Part shown: positions 28,743 to 31,130 of the stretch, in pieces | How the letters are laid out: each line of letters starts with the position of its first letter | Position numbering within the stretch: the stretch's first letter is position 1 | DNA from: a virus | IMG/VR virus record: IMGVR_UViG_3300017757_000069 | Coordinates: 1 to 31,130 of that record | Length of the DNA stretch: 31,130 nucleotides | Strand: one strand, 5' to 3' | Notes under the pieces: model-generated | Told to the model about the DNA's origin: nothing | What the model saw: only the letters and a program-made list of their open reading frames with translations | Database searches by the model: none | Made by a program: the position numbers and the translations under genes

Positions 28743-29037
28743 TGAAAATCACAATCCACAAAAGCCGTCTGAAGAAGTAATAAATCAGATGGAAGCATTC
28801 AACGGTAATCCCGCAATGAAGGTAACTGAAAGAGTAAACCCAAAAGGGGAATTGCTTGAGAAAGAAGTTGAGATATACCCAAGGGCATCATCTCATGTAG
28901 AGTATACTGTAGATTCAAAAGGGGTTGTAAAACCAACGGTTAAAGTTTATCATGAAAAAGCGGATGAAGCTTTTATAGTTGCAACCAGTCTTATGAAAAA
29001 AGCAATGGCTGAAGCAGATAAACTCAGTAAGAAATAA
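28735..29037 (+). CDS. Small hypothetical protein
   Basis: 100 residues from ATG 28735, which has AGGAG 7 bases upstream; the longer frame from 28690 would overlap and has no site. Begins MANENHNPQKPSEEVINQME, charged, with ERVNPKGELLEKEVEIYPRA strands and a Lys-rich helix end. Looks like a small cytoplasmic accessory. Followed by the structured RNA candidate. No family recognised. Confidence 0.72.
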   Translation: MANENHNPQKPSEEVINQMEAFNGNPAMKVTERVNPKGELLEKEVEIYPRASSHVEYTVDSKGVVKPTVKVYHEKADEAFIVATSLMKKAMAEADKLSKK

Positions 29038-29061
29038 GGATATTTTCTCTTAAATTAAAAA

Positions 29062-29188
29062 GATTCCGATAATGGATTTAAAAGGGGATCTGCAGACTAA
29101 CTTGTAGATTCTAACGAAAGAGAATGGCAGATTAAATGAAAAAGTTAAACTTTGGTTGGCGCTTAAGTAAACTTCTTTTATCGGAATC
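29062..29188 (+). ncRNA. Candidate three-way-junction structured RNA upstream of 29214
   Basis: An exact 11-base inverted repeat, GATTCCGATAA (29062-29072) and TTATCGGAATC (29178-29188), encloses two further helices. Arm 2: ATTTA (29076-80) with TAAAT (29133-37) and ATCTGC (29088-93) with GCAGAT (29127-32), leaving an AAAGGGG bulge and an inner ATTCT/AGAAT hairpin (29108-12/29121-25). Arm 3: AAGTT (29142-46) with AACTT (29170-74) around ACTT/AAGT (29149-52/29165-68). This is a complete three-way junction. It lies in the 176-base gap between 29037 and 29214, whose rest has only the TAGGATAAATAG before the next ATG. It could be a stable RNA, 5' leader switch, processing site or DNA element. Confidence 0.55.
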
Positions 29189-29213
29189 AAAACTTTTAAC
29201 GTAGGATAAATAG

Positions 29214-29663
29214 ATGGCAATTTACATAGATTCAGGTGATAATAGAGATTACACGGCTAATACTATTAATAACCATTTTCTTAGAATACCTAATATTGTA
29301 TATACTAATACTGCTACTGGTAATCAAAAGAATTGGCCAGGCAAAATTGCGGGAATCAATGTTGCAACGGTTGGAATTGCTTCTTTTACTACTACTTTCT
29401 ATCATGCTACTGAAGCCCCTAAAATAAAAAAGGATAGTTCTTCAGGTGGCGGTTTTAACACGGGATCGGCAAGTAATGGGTCTTATGGTTTGACCTTAAG
29501 TGATACAGGCGAAAGTCATTTTGCTAAACATGCTACTGTACCAGGGCATTGGTTTCAAGCGGGTAATCTAGCTTTTGGTTCTAGTGGTAACACTGTTCAT
29601 TATAGAGTAGAACATTCAGTAGATAATTCACAACCCCAAAGTACTTTTTGGCTAGACGCATAA
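29214..29663 (+). CDS. Gly/Ser/Thr-rich beta protein, possibly virion-associated
   Basis: 149 residues. Rich in Gly/Ser/Asn/Thr, with SSSGGGFNTGSASNGSYGLT in the middle and strand-like IAGINVATVGIASFTTTFYH. Composition resembles phage decoration or fibre-like proteins but no domain is recognised. AGGA lies 8 bases before the ATG, and the structured RNA candidate immediately upstream may control it. The end overlaps the resolvase TTG by 16 bases. Confidence 0.65.
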   Translation: MAIYIDSGDNRDYTANTINNHFLRIPNIVYTNTATGNQKNWPGKIAGINVATVGIASFTTTFYHATEAPKIKKDSSSGGGFNTGSASNGSYGLTLSDTGESHFAKHATVPGHWFQAGNLAFGSSGNTVHYRVEHSVDNSQPQSTFWLDA

Positions 29664-30133
29664 CCTACGGAATAGATCCGGGAACAACACAATCGGCATT
29701 AGTAGGCATTGATGAGGACTACAAGGTGGTTTATATAAAGTACGCCGGGAACCTTGAAATTGAACAGGCTTTAGAATCATTTAATCCTAAAGATACACTA
29801 TCCATAGAATTTGTACAGTCTTATGGAATGGCTGTAGGGCAAACAACCTTTTTAACTGTTAGAGCAGTTGGCAGGTTTGAGAAAGCCTTTGGAGATGATG
29901 CTAATATTTATTTGTACACTAGGCCCACTATACTTAGCCACATTACGGGTGGTATAAGGGGCAAAAAGAAAACACAAGTTATTCAATCGCTCAAGCTAAG
30001 GTTTGGCGAATCAAAGAAAGGGCAACCCTTGGAGGGGATTAGTAATCACTTATGGGATGCACTTGCCGTAGCAGTCTATCACCAAGATGGTAAACCATTA
30101 GGGCATGTAGATTGGGCAGCGATTAATAGATGA
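29648..30133 (+). CDS. RuvC-like Holliday-junction resolvase
   Basis: 161 residues from TTG 29648; no ATG is available in the frame and no clear ribosome binding site, so coupling to the upstream gene is likely. Seen: GIDPGTTQSA (D10), LSIEFVQSYGM (E54), a basic KKKTQVIQSL segment and NHLWDALAVAVY (D137), the RuvC acidic triad/tetrad with RNase H fold. Resolves branched recombination DNA before packaging, complementing UvsX, UvsW and Mre11 in the leftward block. Confidence 0.85.
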   Translation: MARRITYGIDPGTTQSALVGIDEDYKVVYIKYAGNLEIEQALESFNPKDTLSIEFVQSYGMAVGQTTFLTVRAVGRFEKAFGDDANIYLYTRPTILSHITGGIRGKKKTQVIQSLKLRFGESKKGQPLEGISNHLWDALAVAVYHQDGKPLGHVDWAAINR

Positions 30134-30151
30134 ACACATACCGAGGAACAC

Positions 30152-30724
30152 ATGAAAAAATTCTGGTTGGACTTAGAAACAACTGGGTTAAATCCTTCAC
30201 GCCATTCAATTATTCAAATAGCGGGAATAATTGAAATAGATGGAGTTGAGAAGGAAACCTTTTGTTTTCAAGTACGTCCTTTAAAAGGAACTGCAGTTTC
30301 AAATAAAGCTTTAGAGGTTTGTAGAACTTCTGTTGCTCAATTAAAAACTTATCCTGATCCCACAACTGTTAAGCAAGATCTTATAGACATGTTTAATAAG
30401 TATATCGATCCTTATGATAAGAAAGATAAGTTTATATTCTTAGGATACAACGCCAAGTTTGACTATGACTTCTTTCGAGCTTGGTTTGATAAACAAAACT
30501 TTTCATACTTTGGGAGCTTCTTTTGGTTCCCGCCAGTTGATGTAATGAACCTGGTTGCATATAAAATCATGGAAGAAAGGCCTAACATGATTAATTTTAA
30601 ATTGTTCCAGGTTTGCAAGTACTTTGATATTGAAGTAAACGAGGATGAATTACACGATGCTTTATATGATATTGAATTAACTAAACAGCTATATGAAAGA
30701 GTTACCCAACAGAAGAATAATTGA
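30152..30724 (+). CDS. DnaQ-like (DEDDh) 3'-5' exonuclease
   Basis: 190 residues. Seen: WLDLETTGLNP (D7, E9), FLGYNAKFDYDFF (D104) and LHDALYDIELT (H168, D173), the DEDDh tetrad plus catalytic His. Removes 3' nucleotides from DNA or RNA. The phage polymerase already has a DEDD domain, so this separate one may work in repair or RNA turnover. The stop overlaps the next ATG by 32 bases. Confidence 0.9.
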   Translation: MKKFWLDLETTGLNPSRHSIIQIAGIIEIDGVEKETFCFQVRPLKGTAVSNKALEVCRTSVAQLKTYPDPTTVKQDLIDMFNKYIDPYDKKDKFIFLGYNAKFDYDFFRAWFDKQNFSYFGSFFWFPPVDVMNLVAYKIMEERPNMINFKLFQVCKYFDIEVNEDELHDALYDIELTKQLYERVTQQKNN

Positions 30725-31130
30725 TACTTTCCTTTTCTGTAACGAATTAGATTTACTTGACATTCGATTACAGGAACTCAATCCCTACGTTGACCTGTTT
30801 ATATTAGTAGAAGCTAATACTACCTTTTCTGGTCAATCAAAGCCTTACTATTATGAGCTAAACAAAGAACGTTATTCTGAGTTTGCTGATAAGATACTAC
30901 ATATAAAAATTGAAGATATGCCTAAGTATAAAGGGCCGGGAGATTTAGCAGGAGAGATCTATCAAAGGGTTGCAATAAGTGATACCGTTCATTATTTAAA
31001 TGAAGAGGGTCAATTAGACTTTGATGATTTAATATTTTTAAGTGATGTAGATGAGATACCTTTTATGAGTGATCTAATGATGGAACTTGAACATGGCGTA
31101 ATATGCCCTTCAGTTCTTCACATGGATTCA
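30693..31130 (+). CDS. GT17-family glycosyltransferase (C-terminus beyond the window)
   Basis: First 146 residues from ATG 30693. Seen: RRIIDTFLFCNELDLLDIRL, VDLFILVEANTTFSGQSKPY and LIFLSDVDEIP with the D-x-D motif. This order matches GT17 (N-acetylglucosaminyl/mannosyl-type) enzymes often seen in bacteria and phages. It overlaps the exonuclease by 32 bases. Third glycosyltransferase class in the window. The acceptor, host surface, virion or DNA, is unknown. Confidence 0.85.
   Translation, partial: MKELPNRRIIDTFLFCNELDLLDIRLQELNPYVDLFILVEANTTFSGQSKPYYYELNKERYSEFADKILHIKIEDMPKYKGPGDLAGEIYQRVAISDTVHYLNEEGQLDFDDLIFLSDVDEIPFMSDLMMELEHGVICPSVLHMDS

Noticed and set aside
29062-29188. Group I intron remnant or hammerhead ribozyme
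   Set aside because: A CGAAA is present but the CUGAUGA core and intron P/Q/R/S core elements were not found, and neighbouring genes are not interrupted.
1-31130. tRNA genes, CRISPR arrays, insertion sequences and integrase
   Set aside because: No cloverleaf, regularly spaced repeats, transposase or integrase motifs were seen on reading both strands.

Overview
The window is part of the genome of a large, AT-rich, lytic-type tailed bacteriophage (Caudoviricetes). It carries a nearly complete virus-encoded replication and recombination machine together with a nucleotide-metabolism set, in tightly packed genes with 4-30 base overlaps and no ribosomal or host housekeeping genes. Many genes have clear AAGGAG-type ribosome binding sites, and several appear to start at TTG or GTG. 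A lipobox protein points to a diderm host. The sugar enzymes, 2-oxoglutarate oxygenases and histone-H1-like proteins would fit an aquatic phage, but the host cannot be named from the sequence.

Layout: positions 1-27366 are read leftward (- strand) and positions 27469-31130 rightward (+ strand), from a short divergent control region at 27367-27468. From its promoter end, the leftward block encodes an HTH regulator, a nucleotidyltransferase-like protein, a possible replication initiator, a PKHD-type 2OG-Fe(II) oxygenase, a DnaC-like loader, DnaB helicase, a thymidylate-synthase-family enzyme (TS-B), a sigma factor and a UvsW-like helicase. Next come small DNA-binding proteins, a dNMP kinase, dUTPase, a second TS-family enzyme (TS-C), a glycoside-hydrolase-like protein, another 2OG-Fe(II) oxygenase, a MazG-like protein, a thermonuclease, a third TS-family enzyme (TS-A), a cytosine-C5 methyltransferase, primase, dCMP deaminase and a GT25 glycosyltransferase. 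The block ends with a uracil-DNA-glycosylase/PolA fusion, gp32-like SSB, UvsX/RecA, a GT-A glycosyltransferase, a methyltransferase and a Mre11/SbcD-like nuclease that runs off the left edge. Two histone-H1 (Hc1)-like proteins and three tiny membrane proteins are interspersed. The rightward block has a lipoprotein, four small unknown genes, a structured-RNA candidate, a Gly/Ser-rich protein, a RuvC-like resolvase, a DnaQ-like exonuclease and a GT17 glycosyltransferase cut by the right edge.

How it works together: DnaG, DnaB, loader, PolA, SSB, UvsX, UvsW, Mre11 and RuvC form a T4-style recombination-dependent replication system built around an A-family polymerase. The second theme is pyrimidine chemistry. 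Three divergent TS homologues all carry Asp where canonical thymidylate synthase has its dUMP-selecting Asn. They sit with dCMP deaminase, dUTPase, a dNMP kinase, a C5-cytosine methyltransferase with an altered motif IV, two Fe(II)/2OG oxygenases and several glycosyltransferases. The best candidate for an undescribed system here is therefore a multi-step cytosine (or other pyrimidine) hypermodification pathway. The second is a three-way-junction RNA upstream of position 29214. Everything was read by eye; no database search was possible.
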